Source of the DNA: Aplectana chamaeleonis
Taxonomy: Eukaryota; Nematoda; Chromadorea; Rhabditida; Cosmocercidae
NCBI GenBank assembly: GCA_029168955.1
Contig: JAPDOI010000425.1
Location: 312,501 to 376,500, forward strand
DNA: 64,000 bases
Direction: 5' to 3'
Part shown: in pieces, positions 11,510 through 22,291 of the stretch
Layout of the letters: the number at the start of each line of letters is the position of its first letter
How positions within the stretch are numbered: the stretch's first letter is position 1
Position numbers and translations under genes: made by a program
Notes under the pieces: generated by a model
What the model was told of the DNA's origin: nothing
The model's database searches: none
What the model saw: only the letters and a program-made list of their open reading frames with translations

Positions 11510-11770
11510 GACGCTTTTATCGCGCTGTAGTGATTATGCATAAGGGCGCTTGTGGCGTGATAGAAGAAAGCGCTGCTGTTCTCTGTACACGGTCGGGTTC
11601 GATCCTCACCGAGATAAACAAACCAACTCTTCCTCCGGGATCCTTCAATTGACAACAGATTTATGTAGGGAGATGACGGCACTTATTGGGAAGTTGGCTG
11701 CTCCTCCCCCACGAGCCACCCAATAGGCGCGAAAGCCATTCAAGTCTCTACAAAGCCAAATCCGCTGCGC
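11510..11770 (+). mobile_element. tRNA-derived SINE, copy 1
   Basis: The 5' part carries a box-B sequence 'gggttcgatcctcaccgag' near 11584. The 3' part ('...ttggctgctcc...cattcaagtctctac') matches the tails of the copies at 38721-38935 and 39485-39705. A tRNA-like head plus a shared non-tRNA tail is the hallmark of a SINE. The box A is degraded. Confidence 0.6.
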
Positions 11771-11931
11771 ATACCAATAGGGATTCAGGAAGCCGGTTCC
11801 TTATCTCTATCTCATAGCGGATACCCTTACCCAGAGGTTCACCGTTAATGAGTCCCTCAAATGGTACGCGATGCAGTCAACTGACGCGAAAACTGCAATG
11901 TCACTGTATACTAGCAATAATAAGCCATTAA

Positions 11932-12470
11932 AGGGAGTGGTTGCGATCAAATATGATTGTCTTCTTTCCCTTTCTATATCCCTTCCTGGGTTCAGAATAG
12001 TAGGACGTATCAAAAAAATCTCAAAAAAACCGCTGTTTCGGCCCAAATATGAAGCCTGAATCTTTTTGCCTTCCGATGGCGGACGAGCCGACACCACATA
12101 TTCGGCATCGATGATCTCTAATATCAAGAACATTAGCTGGCTTGGAATTGAATCTCAATCAATTAATACTACTCATCTAGTCAAAACAACATTGACAGAA
12201 GTGCTTGCTTTCATTGTCCAACTGTTTCTATTAGGTAAATTTGCATGTACTTCTCGCTCTGAATGTCGATGATTTTTGACGGCTCGACATGAGACTGCGA
12301 TCTTTTTGATCGGCGCTGTGCACGTGTGCACGAACTGACTTTTTTGGGCCCTAGAAACTCTTTTTCTAGCCCGTTCTTCACCGCGCAACCTTCATAGTTT
12401 TTCAGCTGTTTTCAATCTGAGCTGATTTTTATAGTTTTTCCAATGACGTTTTTCATCGTGACCACTGCCT
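11932..12470 (-). mobile_element. A-family MITE (A2), 539 bp
   Basis: Reverse-orientation copy of A1. TTAA flanks both ends (11928-11931 and 12471-12474), with a slightly mutated left terminus (agggagtgg). It is separated from B2 by only six bases, so the A-B pairing of 8.2-9.2 kb recurs here in mirror orientation. Confidence 0.8.
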
Positions 12471-12484
12471 TTAATACTACTTAA

Positions 12485-12967
12485 AGGCAGTGTTCACGAT
12501 GATTTTCGTTCCCGAGTTTTCCACTCAAAACAAAGCTTTGGCTACCAGGTGTTACGAAAATTACGAAGAAACGGCGAGAAACGCACTATATCGTCAAATT
12601 TCAGAGATATTATTCTATGGCATGGACTAGTTGTCCGGTTGTATGAACATGTTCACCGTGGTTGTCACCGGTAAGAAATGGGGCTAATCAAAAATGGAAG
12701 AATATTTGAGACAAAACAGTAATAGTTAGGGTCTGATGGAATGAACGGAGCAACAGAGAGTATAGAATCGCAAAGGACGATTCCACAAAAGATTTCATTG
12801 TCACAACAAACACTTCCTGTGATACTTAAGAGGCGGGGTGATACTTAAGGATTTCGTGCCCTTCTGATGCGTTTTTCTCGGTTTCTTCGTCATTTCAGTT
12901 CCACTCGGGGTCCAAACAATCGATTTAGCAATCAATCTCAACATCGAAAATTATCGTGTACACGCCT
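12485..12967 (-). mobile_element. B-family MITE (B2), 483 bp
   Basis: Reverse-orientation copy of B1 with TTAA at 12481-12484 and 12968-12971. It ends directly against an F-family left end at 12972, continuing the chain of abutting TTAA elements. Confidence 0.8.
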
Positions 12968-12971
12968 TTAA

Positions 12972-13170
12972 AGGAGCGTCCGCGCAGAAAACCGCACTTG
13001 GTTTTTTCTTCTCAGTCCAATGATTGTACTAAGAGGAGATAGTTAGCGAAGCTTGACACCTCAATATTCCTTATTCATAAGGCTACAGGCTCGTGAAAAC
13101 TGCTCCGTGGTCTGAAAAGGCGTTTTCCCGGTCGATAATCTAACACGAGGAACAGCCTCAAAAATACTGG
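12972..13170 (-). mobile_element. F-family MITE end fragment
   Basis: It begins AGGAGCGTCCGCGCAGAAAA right after a TTAA and aligns in reverse with the right end of the complete F copy at 21727-22286, including the 'ccgtggtctgaaaa' segment. Similarity is lost by about 13170, so the copy is truncated. Confidence 0.6.
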
Positions 13171-13850
13171 GAAAATTGCAAAAACACGTTTTACCGTTGT
13201 CCAGAACAGCGCCTTCGGCCAAAATTGGACAACGCAAGTTTTCTTTTAAAAAGACAGTCCTGAGGTCCCAGAGGCACTGCTCTCATCCTAGGCTTATCCT
13301 CTACAAAATGCGGGGAGATCGCTCGGAAACTTCGCAACTTGAAGTATTCAAAATTAATATTCAAAATTGCACTGTGGCGAGCCGCCGAAAAATATCGCGA
13401 TCCAACGCCGGCTTTAGAGCGCGGAAACTGCAAAGACCGCAAGCTGAATTACAGGGAATAGAGAGTTTCACATACCCAGAGGTCTCGATACAGACCTAGT
13501 TAGAAGAGCCTCTAAATTCTTAGCCATCAAAATGGGGAATTCCGCCGAAATCTGCTATCTTCTAGCGTTCTTATTCATCGTTTGAACAGAAACCCCATCA
13601 AAATGCTTCGATTCCTGATTGCGTATACATATTTGACAAGGTGCACACCCACGCCGCTTCGCGGCATGCTTGTGGGCGTGTTTTAGGATCCATGGAATAT
13701 TTGAATTGCAGAGCGATGCCTCGCTGTCAGGGGTGTGCGGCAAATCAATTCCAAATTTCGGCAAACGGCAACGTCAAACCCCAAAAATGACCGGTATAGG
13801 TCAAACGGCAAAATCTGTTTTGTGCTATAATACCCCAACATTTGCGTATA
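13171..13850. other. Mostly unassigned, with a 'ggcaaacggcaa' tract
   Basis: Bases 13730-13815 carry 'ggtgtgcggcaa' and 'ttcggcaaacggcaacg', shared with 16600-16705. Words of this kind are widespread low-complexity repeats in nematode genomes (from memory). The 107-codon frame at 13176-13499 shows no motif and is not called. Confidence 0.4.
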
Positions 13851-14343
13851 AAGGAGGGTTGCCAACATTAGGAGGAGTTTCGGGATGCAACTTGAATATG
13901 TTCTAGGGGAAGGACAGTGTTCCAGTATCCGATGCTCAGAATCTGCTTAATGACACAAGCAGTCTCAAAAAATTTGAGAATCTGATCAAGGCCTGAACAG
14001 TTCGGCCGAAGCGAATAGAGCCGATTTAACGATTGAATTACCTTTGAATGTGTTCAGAATAGATGAAGAAAATTTTGGTACATTGATTCTGTTTAGATCA
14101 GAAATTATGCATTGCAGCCCAAATTCGGATCTACTCTGAACACACGCAAAGGTAATTCAATCGTTAAATCAGCTCTACCCACTTCGGCCGAGTCGTTCTG
14201 ACCTTGTTCAAATTTGGATCTTTTTAGGGACTGCTTGAGGCATTTAGCAATTTCTGAGAGTGGGATATTGGAACACTGTCCTCCCCCTAGAACATATTAA
14301 AAGTGCATCCCGAAACTCCATCTGATGTAGGCAACCCTTCCTT
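13851..14343. mobile_element. Foldback MITE (Q), ~493 bp with ~220-bp arms
   Basis: The left end AAGGAGGGTTGCC and right end GGCAACCCTTCCTT begin long imperfect inverted arms that run almost to the centre near 14095. Matching landmarks are 'tttcgggatgca', 'aggacagtgttccaatat' and 'ggtaattcaatcgttaaatc'. There is no coding frame. Superfamily is undetermined because no clear target duplication was found. Confidence 0.75.
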
Positions 14344-15385
14344 GTTTGTTATGTCGTATTCCATGCAATATCTGCCAGTTACTATGAGCCTAACGCTTCA
14401 ATAGCCTCTACAGGAGGAAATATCAGGTATATCAGAAGCTACTTGAAAGCCTCAGGTGATCAGGAGTCACTACCAAGATCAACAAGGCTGTAAGCTTTTC
14501 CATCGCCGGCGATAATTGTGTTAATTCCTCTCCATTTGGAGTTTCCGTACAAATCAGTGCTAGAGATTCGAAAGATGGGAGTCTTATTGAGCAGAGCAAA
14601 GTGTGACAGGCCCGCAAAGGATTTTCTGAGAGGAGCCTGCGGCCAGTGCGTCTCAGTCCAGTCGATCCGGGGACGATCAGCAAACCGTAAGCGAGCTTGG
14701 TGCGATGGGAGTGTGCGCCGACCCAAAGGCTGTGAACGATAATGATAATACAATCAGGTGCGAATAGAAGGGTGAATGCGCGATGATTGGTCGGGATTGA
14801 TGGCGAAAGGCAGTTCACACCGCGATCAGCAGCGCGCGGTTTAGGTTATAACCGGAGTCACAGTTTTTACTGTCAGATGCAAGTATTAGGCTCAAGGATT
14901 TCAATTTTGCTCACTTCAAAGTACGACTGCATGGTTACCCTTGTGAGGCTACAGGAATGGAGTGAGACTAGTCTAGTTGATTACAGTGCTCACGGTAAAA
15001 GCAGCCTTCGAATTTTCAGATCAAGGGCTCCGAGGAGCATGTTGATCGAATGCCCAGAATGAGGGGCGTTTGACTGGTACTTGACTGTGCGCGCGACGAA
15101 AGTCCGTTGCGCTCACTTCGTCCCTGGAGCGCCGCGTGCAGTTTGCTAGCCAGCTGGACTGCTCTTGGGCTCTTCCCTTTCTGCGTATTTGGCCTACAAG
15201 CTGGCACGAGTCCAATTACAGCAACGATGTCGGCTAGAATCAAGCGAAAAATCGCTTCATACGGTCCCAAAACTTGAATGTGGTTTACCCGCCCCATTCA
15301 CCTCCCCTGTGGCTACCGAGGAAAAGGGTGGAGCGAGTACACCACGTTCACGTTTAAGGCCGTATATTGCTATTGGTTGCTCGTC
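14344..15385. other. Unassigned spacer
   Basis: Several frames of 90-128 codons overlap on both strands (14432-14818, 14787-15062, 15016-15297). None shows a domain motif or splice-site context that singles it out. No repeat copy of this stretch was recognised elsewhere in the window. Confidence 0.35.
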
Positions 15386-15389
15386 TTAA

Positions 15390-15866
15390 AGGCACAGTCC
15401 AAGCTCAGGGACGAAATCTGAGATCTCCACATAATTGTGAAGTAGGCCCACCCTGTATACCACTTGCCAAGTACGAGCTCTCAATTCCTCCAAATGAGCA
15501 AGATATAGGAGGAAGCCACCCTGGGGCGCCCACCTAGGGAAGCCACTTTGGCACGCCCCTTTTACGATCTTTCAAGCTTAACAGTGGCGAGATGAGCGGT
15601 GGTTTTCGTTCAGTAGAACCGTTCTTCCCTTCATTGACAACCTCTCTCTTCGTTCGAATCGTCTCGCACACATCGGTTGCAAATGACGGAAGCTAGAAGC
15701 TCCGGACAACTCGTCCACCATGCTTCCGCAGCTCAGTTTTTGAGGTCCCATAACTCCGTTCCCAGGGGGTCTTGAACGATTCCAGAGACATCATTAAGAT
15801 CAGCGTGGGACCTTTCACAAGATAGGCACAAACGCAGAAAAAGGGTTCTGAGGTTGGACTGTGCCT
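15390..15866 (+). mobile_element. D-family MITE (D2), 477 bp, complete
   Basis: This is the best-preserved D copy. The ends are AGGCACAGTCCAAGCTCAG and the complement of 'ctgaggttggactgtgcct', flanked by perfect TTAA at 15386-15389 and 15867-15870. It has no coding frame and serves as the reference for the D family. Confidence 0.85.
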
Positions 15867-15870
15867 TTAA

Positions 15871-16946
15871 GCCGGTTTCCCACACTGTTGTCGAAATGGG
15901 TCTCCGACCTTTGGATTTCTAGTGAAAACTTGAATGCGGTTTTGATCGTTGATTTCGAAGATTTTTCATATTTTCATCTTTACACCATTTCCTAGAAAAC
16001 CTAGCTCTGTCATTAAGTCAACCTTTCATTTCAGCTAATGATCTCGAAATCAGAGATATTATTGACCACTGCCGTTAATGACGGCTGTGAATATTGTTCA
16101 ACTTTTAAAGAGCCGGACAAAGTGTTAGCAGAAATGATAATTTTAGTGTCCCAATTATTACCATCAGCCAACCAACCGACGATAAGTGGGCCTATACACA
16201 CGAGTTCTCCAATGGTTCATATGTCTTAATAAGGCTTCTTCTACGCTACAGCTCGAATATGATTTGATTTTGTAATAGTAGAACTTGCAGCAATCGGTAT
16301 GCGTCTGGAAAAAGGTTTTTTGCATTTTCGGCATTTTTTGAAGGGTTAAGAATTTGATGATTGAAAAAGACATCTGGAGGCACCCAAACAATTTAGAACT
16401 CGAACGAACTTCTCTGATTACCCAGTCGAGATGTTTTAGTAAGTTACCGATTGAAAGGGTAAAGTCATACATTGAATGAGCCGGAACCAGAAGCTGGAAC
16501 TAGACAAAATAATTATTTGTAGCAGCTTCGAATCGCTGGCCAGCACAGAAACTGCGGTGAGGGCAAATCCTGTTGTTTCAACAAATTTTTGCCTAAAATT
16601 TGCCGTTTTTGACGAAAATTTCGGCAAACGGCAACGGCAAACGCCAAAAATGGCCGGCAAACGGCAAACGGCAATCGGCAAACGGCAATTGCCGCACACC
16701 CCTGCTCGCCGTGCTCAATAGCCTTGGCCCCAAGCAGTAGCGCGCATTCTTTTTGCAGGGAAAGCGTTTTGCCGCGTTATTTGAGCTCACAAAGTGCCGC
16801 GTCGCCATAACTTGCTACAAAGTGGTCCGATTTCGAGTTTGAAGTAACTTTGAATCGCTTTCATTGAGTCCCATACGACAGTGTTACAAAATAATAGATT
16901 CAACTCCAGAAGTGCTTCGAAGAAATACGAAAAATACGAAAAAAAA

Positions 16947-16947
<1 letters not shown>
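15871..16947. other. Unassigned spacer with a 'ggcaaacggcaa' block
   Basis: Bases 16600-16705 consist of alternating 'cggcaaacggcaa' words ending 'gcacacccctg', a nematode-style low-complexity repeat also seen at 13730-13815. The remainder is AT-rich with no supported gene. Confidence 0.45.
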
Positions 16948-17015
<68 letters not shown>

Positions 17016-17048
17016 CGCACACACACACACACACACACAAACACACAA

Positions 17049-17095
<47 letters not shown>

Positions 17096-17107
17096 AACAC
17101 ACACACA

Positions 17108-17142
<35 letters not shown>
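16948..17142. repeat. (CA)n-type microsatellite, ~195 bp
   Basis: CA dinucleotides are interrupted at intervals by an extra A ('acacaaacac'), giving a compound pattern. It is open in several frames on both strands, producing Thr/His- and Cys/Val-rich translations that are not genes. Confidence 0.97.
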
Positions 17143-17145
<3 letters not shown>

Positions 17146-18100
17146 GCCAAATATAGTTAGTAGGATTCCTACCCTGTGTGACCCCCCTCTAACTAGGTTT
17201 GCACCGAAGTGTCGTGAGCCCTTGTAATTAGTGTGTTGCTATCGAGAATCTAAAACCACCCAATAACGCTCGGCATACACCAGAACTTCGCTCTCTACAA
17301 GTTTAAACTTCATAAAAATTAAGAAACATTCTGCAGTTTTCCTTCACTACAGAAATTTCCCATCAGCTCGTCGCTTTCGTTGATCTTTGAAGCATTCCCG
17401 ACTTTTTGCTAGCTAACAGCACGATCACGATTAGGATGAAACTCAGCGTTAGCAAAGGAAAGTATTCCCTTCGCTTGCGCTAAGTTAGTAAAACTTTTAG
17501 TAGAAAAAACTTTGAAAATTTTCACCGCAAAAGCTGCTAAACAATTATTTTCAGAATTTGGGGGATGTGAGAGTTTTGGAAATTTCTCAAAAAGTTCGCG
17601 GTTTCACAGCCGGTAGAAATGATGGTGCGTAGCGTTTGTTCCGTTTCTTCCTTCGTTAGCGCTTTGTCAAAACTTGTCTTAACACATCACTTGCAAACAC
17701 TGCGAAACGTCGGAAAACTAGTTTGTTTAACAGGTTAGCTTTCGACGAGTTGCGAAATCGGAACAGATGAAAATAGTGCTCCGCACCCAGAAGCCATAAG
17801 GCCACAATTGGTTTTGCTCACACACTCCTATATGTTCTGATTTATTCATGACAGTAACGCTCATTTAAAACGAGTGAGATCATCGAAAAAAGAAACTATG
17901 CACAAAAGCGTATACATATCTTGATATGATGTGTTAGTCACTAGGAAATAGAGAAGGGAAAGCTCCTAGTCCGGCAGTGCGAGCGATCAGTAGCCCTTTT
18001 CAATACCATTTGGATAGTCGCCCTCGGCTGGGATTGGAGGAGTCTTCGAAAGAGGTATTTCTGTTCTATTTCCGTATATGCGAGCGAATACGGCTATGGA
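17143..18100. other. Unassigned spacer
   Basis: AT-rich with no long frame and no repeat partner recognised in the window. Confidence 0.4.
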
Positions 18101-18101
18101 T

Positions 18102-18534
18102 GCAGTCGGAGCCAAGCTTCCCTTCACTAGTGTACACATTTTGACACCAATTGTGGGTTAGCTGCTGAATTGAACACTGTACTAGTCAGAGCCGGAAGTC
18201 AAGCGCGTACCGCGCAGATCTGCCGTCAGAGTATAAATGACTTGACGCGACGTTCGCTCCACCGTTGAGAGCCTCTCGTACCTCTGTGGCAGAATTATCA
18301 TCTGCCCCATAGTCTCACCATCAATTTCTTCGCGCTTCATCTCTACTGGATTCTGTAACATCTGCGTTGCGAAGAGTTAAAACACGTATTTCGAACTTGC
18401 GTGCATGGCACAGTTGGGGCCAACATTACCTGGCTCCACCAGAGCGGGTGTGCTGGAGAATCCTTAGTCTCTGCCTACGTATAGACTTTAATCATACTCA
18501 ACCCACGCGCCCGTGCGGGGATGAATAGTGGGCG
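18102..18534 (-). repeat. Left arm of the large palindrome E
   Basis: Near-identical reverse complement of 19322-19753. Removing the inserted MITE (18539-19317) and one TTAA gives a continuous ~870-bp palindrome with TTAA at its exact centre. The arm carries an intact 59-codon frame, listed separately. Confidence 0.85.
18182..18361 (-). CDS. 59-codon ORF mirrored in both palindrome arms (left copy)
   Basis: ATG at 18361 to TAG at 18182. The same frame, start and stop occur at 19495-19674 in the right arm. By eye the copies differ at only three residues: A/P near residue 5, H/D near 48 and F/S near 56. The protein is charged and not low-complexity (contains GETMGQMIILPQRYERLS) and matches no family I recognise. 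'cgcaacgcag' just before the ATG could be a splice acceptor, so this might be an exon. Intactness in both arms may simply reflect recent duplication. Confidence 0.35.
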   Translation of the reverse strand: MLQNPVEMKREEIDGETMGQMIILPQRYERLSTVERTSRQVIYTLTADLRGTRLTSGSD

Positions 18535-18538
18535 TTAA

Positions 18539-19317
18539 AGACACAATCCAAGCTCAGGGACGAAATCTGAGATTTCCACATAATTGTGAAGTAGATCCAC
18601 CCCGTATACTACTTGCAGAGTGCGAGCTCTCAATTCCACCGAATAAGCGAGTTATACGAGGAAGCCACCCTGGGGCGCCCACCTCGGGAAGCCACTTTTG
18701 CACGCCCCTTTTGCGATCTTTCGAGCTCAAAAGTGGCGAGATGAGCGATTGTTTCCGAACAATAGCCCCGTTGTTCCCTTCATTCTCAGTCTGTCTCTTC
18801 ATTCAGGTCAGCTCGCATACAGCGGTTGCAAACGACGGAAGTTACAAGCCTCGGACAACTCGTCCACCATGCTTCCGCAGCTAGATTTTTGAAGGGCTAT
18901 AACTCCGTTCCCAGGGGGTCTTGAACGATTCCAGAGACATTATTGGGATCAGCGTGGGACCGTTTTCAAGACTGTTAAGAAAACATAAATTCGATTCGGA
19001 GGTTGGACTGAAAATAAGAAGCTTCCTATTTTCACAGAATTTTTGACTATGAAAAGGCCAAAAGAAATAATCACTTGGAGAAGTTACAGAGGCTAGAAAC
19101 TTTCAGACGTCCAGCGTTGCCGGCATTTGTGTATTACACAAGACACACCGAACAGACGTGGAAAAAAGGAAGCTGAATGCTCCGGGATTTTCAAACGAGT
19201 TCTTCTCCGAAGTTTGAGTGTTTCGGGTAGCATTCTGGTGATATATCACAACCTGCTGGGCATACCTGCGCAAAATAGTGAAAAACTTGAAAACGGTTTT
19301 TTGCGCGTACGCTGCCT
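18539..19317. mobile_element. Chimeric D/F MITE at the centre of palindrome E
   Basis: It is flanked by TTAA at 18535-18538 and 19318-19321. The left ~470 bp are D-family (starts AGACACAATCCAAG, ends abruptly at 'ttggactg' near 19010). The right ~300 bp are the terminal half of an F-family element, ending 'gcgcgtacgctgcct'. The D right end and F left end are missing, so a recombined element with mixed termini appears to occupy one TTAA. Confidence 0.7.
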
Positions 19318-19321
19318 TTAA

Positions 19322-19753
19322 CGCCCCCTATTCATCCCAGCACGGGTGCGTGGGTTGAGTATGAATAAAGTCTACACGTAGGCAGAGACTAAGGATTGCC
19401 CAGCACACCCGCTCTGGTGGAGCGAGGTAACGTTGGCCCCAGCTGTGCCATGCACGCAAGTTCGAAATACGTGTTTTAACTCTTCGCGACGCGGATGTTA
19501 CAGAATGCAGTAGAGATGAAGCGCGAAGAAATTGATGGTGAGACTATGGGGCAGATGATAATTCTGCCACAGAGGTACGAGAGGCTCTCAACGGTGGAGC
19601 GAACGTCGCGTCAAGTCATTTATACTCTGACGGCACATCTGCGCGGTACGCGCTTGACTTTCGGCTCTGACTAGTACAGTATTCAAACCAGCAGTTAACC
19701 CACAATCAGTGTCAAAATGTGTACACTAGGGAAGGGAAACTTGGCTCCGACTG
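19322..19753 (+). repeat. Right arm of the large palindrome E
   Basis: Counterpart of 18102-18534. The arm-arm junction reads 'tagtgggcg TTAA cgccccct' once the insertion is removed. Outer ends are 'cagtcggagccaag' and 'cttggctccgactgt'. Confidence 0.85.
19495..19674 (+). CDS. 59-codon ORF mirrored in both palindrome arms (right copy)
   Basis: ATG at 19495, TAG at 19672-19674. It is divergent from the left-arm copy, so the two frames point away from the palindrome centre. In this arm the base triplet before the ATG is 'cgg', losing the possible acceptor AG present in the left arm. Function unknown; see the left copy. Confidence 0.35.
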   Translation: MLQNAVEMKREEIDGETMGQMIILPQRYERLSTVERTSRQVIYTLTAHLRGTRLTFGSD

Positions 19754-20381
19754 TAAAAAACGTACTCCTTGCAAAGACATGTTGAGCTTTTGATAAAGTA
19801 ATCGAGGTTTTATTGCTTGAGGGTAGGAAGGTCAGAGGAACATTCGTCATCTCTTCGCACACATATTGTGCATCTCTCGGGCGTCTATACTTCTTGCTCT
19901 GGCCAACTATTAGATTTTAAAAATTCAACGAAAAAAGCATAGATCACTTAAAAATGCAAAAAAAAGTTCAGTGTTGTGAAAAATCTCGTATAGTGAACGC
20001 AGAACACTCTTTATTGATTTTTGAAATTTTCCTGTTTTCCGTTTTCTGTTTTCTGCCCGTTTTTGGAGATTTTTTTTGTTTTCTGTTTTCTGTCAAACTA
20101 GATTTTCTGTTTTCTGTTTCCGAAAATATTTTTTTAGGATTTACCTGATTAGGAGCTTCAAGAGTCATAGATAACCAAATTTTGATCTCGGTCAACAGTG
20201 AGAGTTGGAGACAGGGTTGAGCATCCCGCTGCGCCAGTTATATGTGGAGCTACGATCCCTCTGTTGACCAAAATTTTGGAAAATTTTGAAACCTTTCTAC
20301 GATCGCCCCCTCGACAAATGGACATCAATTTTGTAGTCAGCACACCGAATAGCCTCAGCAGCCCATTACTACCTCATTCTA
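19754..20381. other. Spacer with a TTTTCTG-rich tract
   Basis: Bases 20020-20115 repeat 'ttttctgttttctg' and resemble 11306-11430 next to G1. No gene was seen. Confidence 0.4.
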
Positions 20382-21018
20382 CTCAGGCAACCTGGGGCGT
20401 CAACAACAGGTTGATCCGCCCACCATGAGTCACCGCTGGCCAACGCGCCGAAAATCAGCGAAGCCGTAGCCGCGAGTTATGATCTCTTGGCTGTCAAGCT
20501 GTTGCGCAGCTAGCGCTCTAGATACAAGGGGAGTATACGACGTATTTTTTTCAGTGATGCTGCGAATGATGGGAGCGCAGCCGGTTCAATTATCCAACTT
20601 TGCGGTACATTGGCCCCGCCCGGTATCTGGAGGTCCTGCCGATCCGGTGGTGACCCCAGTGGAGGCTGGGATACCAGCCGCGACGCATCTCGGTGTGCCA
20701 AGCGCGACACATGTCGGTCTGCCGACGGCGACGCGTGTCGGTGTGCCAGCCGCAACGCGTGTCAGTGTGCCGGCCGCGACGCGTGTCGGTGTAAAGTAAT
20801 TCCTAAGCTAGATGAAACAGTCCTGTTGAATGTGAACTGCTGCTAAATAGGCCGCTAAATGCAACACATCGAGTTGTCAACAGCCCGACAACAGGCGGAC
20901 GTCGCTGGGCAACGGGCAGGTCTCAGGCTGACAATACGCGCGATTTGACTTTTCAGTAGGAAGCGGTTTATCAGATGACAACTTATCAACCTGTTGTCGA
21001 CGCCCCAGTTGGCTTGAG
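20382..21018 (+). mobile_element. G-family MITE (G2), ~637 bp, TA target duplication
   Basis: The ends CTCAGGCAACCTGGGGCGT and (reversed) CTCAAGCCAACTGGGGCGT are flanked by TA on both sides, as in Tc1/mariner-type MITEs. The core holds about five units of a 24-bp GC-rich repeat (20660-20798) that translates as repeated G-V-P-A-A-T-R-V. G1 has about three units, so the array length varies between copies. Confidence 0.75.
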
Positions 21019-21722
21019 TAGCTCACCAAGTGTTTTGGAGAAAATTACTTCTTCCCCCGAACGTTTTATAGCCGCCCTCCCCAAATTTTCTTTTTTTTCT
21101 CGAGAAATTCTCAAAAATTTCAAGAGCCCCGTTGCGCCGTGTAGCAGCCCAGCTCAACTCTGGTTGGAGAGTACGGTATATTCTACCCGCCTATTTCTCT
21201 GCACTGTTGATCGTGCACCGTAGTACATTGTGCAGCTCTTGATCACCTTCCTCCAACCTGTTTCGTGAAGACTTCTGTGGAACAGTGGAGGCTAAAGAGC
21301 ACTCAGTCTTTCCTCAAGCGTTTTCACTATTTTCCAACGGTGCTAGGATAATTTACTACCAGCTGTTAGCAGAGCCTGGATCCATGAATGCTGTCATTGC
21401 CCATAAAATGGAGCCAGCAGACACCAGGGACGTTTTTGACTGACTATCCTATGCTGTACGGAACCAAGTATTAATGGCTTGCCAAAATGCATAACGATAT
21501 ATATGAATAGAGACGATTCTATCTCATGGTTTTTATGGAGACATTGTGCACGCAGCCTAGATACTGCAGGCTTGAGAATCTGCAGTACCCACTTATTAAC
21601 CACTCCGTCCAGCTGTTTACGTTGAGGCTCTGTTCATAACTAGCAACGAACGTCAAGCCGCAGAAATGCTGGCGCAACGCTCAATCGCTGACACGTTAAC
21701 CGTGCCCTAGGACGTAAAGGGA
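21019..21722. other. Unassigned spacer
   Basis: No supported gene or repeat. Several short frames overlap without motifs. Confidence 0.35.
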
Positions 21723-21726
21723 TTGA

Positions 21727-22286
21727 AGGCAGCGTACACGCAGAAAACCTATCAATATTTTCATTATTTTGAGCCGGTAGACCTACCAGGTTGTGATATT
21801 TCGCAAAAAGGCCACCCAAAACAGTCAAATTTCGGAGAAAAACTCTTTTGAAAATCCCGAAGCAATCAGCTTCCCTTTTTCACGTTTGTCGGGTGTGTTT
21901 TGTGTAATACACAAATGTCGGGAATGCTGGACATCTAGAATGATTTAGCCCATTTTACTTCTTAGGTTGATTTTTTTGGCCTAACTATTGTCAAGAAATC
22001 TCTAAAAATAAGAAGCTTTCAACACACACGTTTGAACGAAAAGACATGTCGGGATAAAGAATATGGAATTTTGGATTTCCCCGGTCTGTCGGAGCCTGTC
22101 GTGGCGCTTTTGCTCCTTGTGATAGATGATGGAACACGTTTTCAGACCACGGAACAGTTTCCAAGAGGCTATAGCATTATGAATACGCCGTATTGAGGTC
22201 CTAAGCTCTGCCAACTATCTCCACTCGGTTGAAACATTTGATTGGGAAGTAAAAACCAAGTGCGATTTTCTGCGCGGACGCTGCCT
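21727..22286. mobile_element. F-family MITE, 560 bp, complete
   Basis: The ends are AGGCAGCGTACACGCAGAAAA and the complement of 'tttctgcgcggacgctgcct', with TTGA on the left and TTAA on the right (22287-22290). The left half matches 19015-19317 in reverse and the right half matches 12972-13170 in reverse, so this copy ties the two fragments together. Confidence 0.8.
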
Positions 22287-22291
22287 TTAAT

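Noticed and set aside
16787..17156. Several frames of 80-117 codons in all orientations
   Set aside because: They are translations of the CA microsatellite (Cys-Val or Thr-His repeats).
20479..20799. ORF with eight-residue repeats (GVPAATRV type)
   Set aside because: Generated by a 24-bp minisatellite whose copy number differs in the other MITE copy; no other coding evidence.
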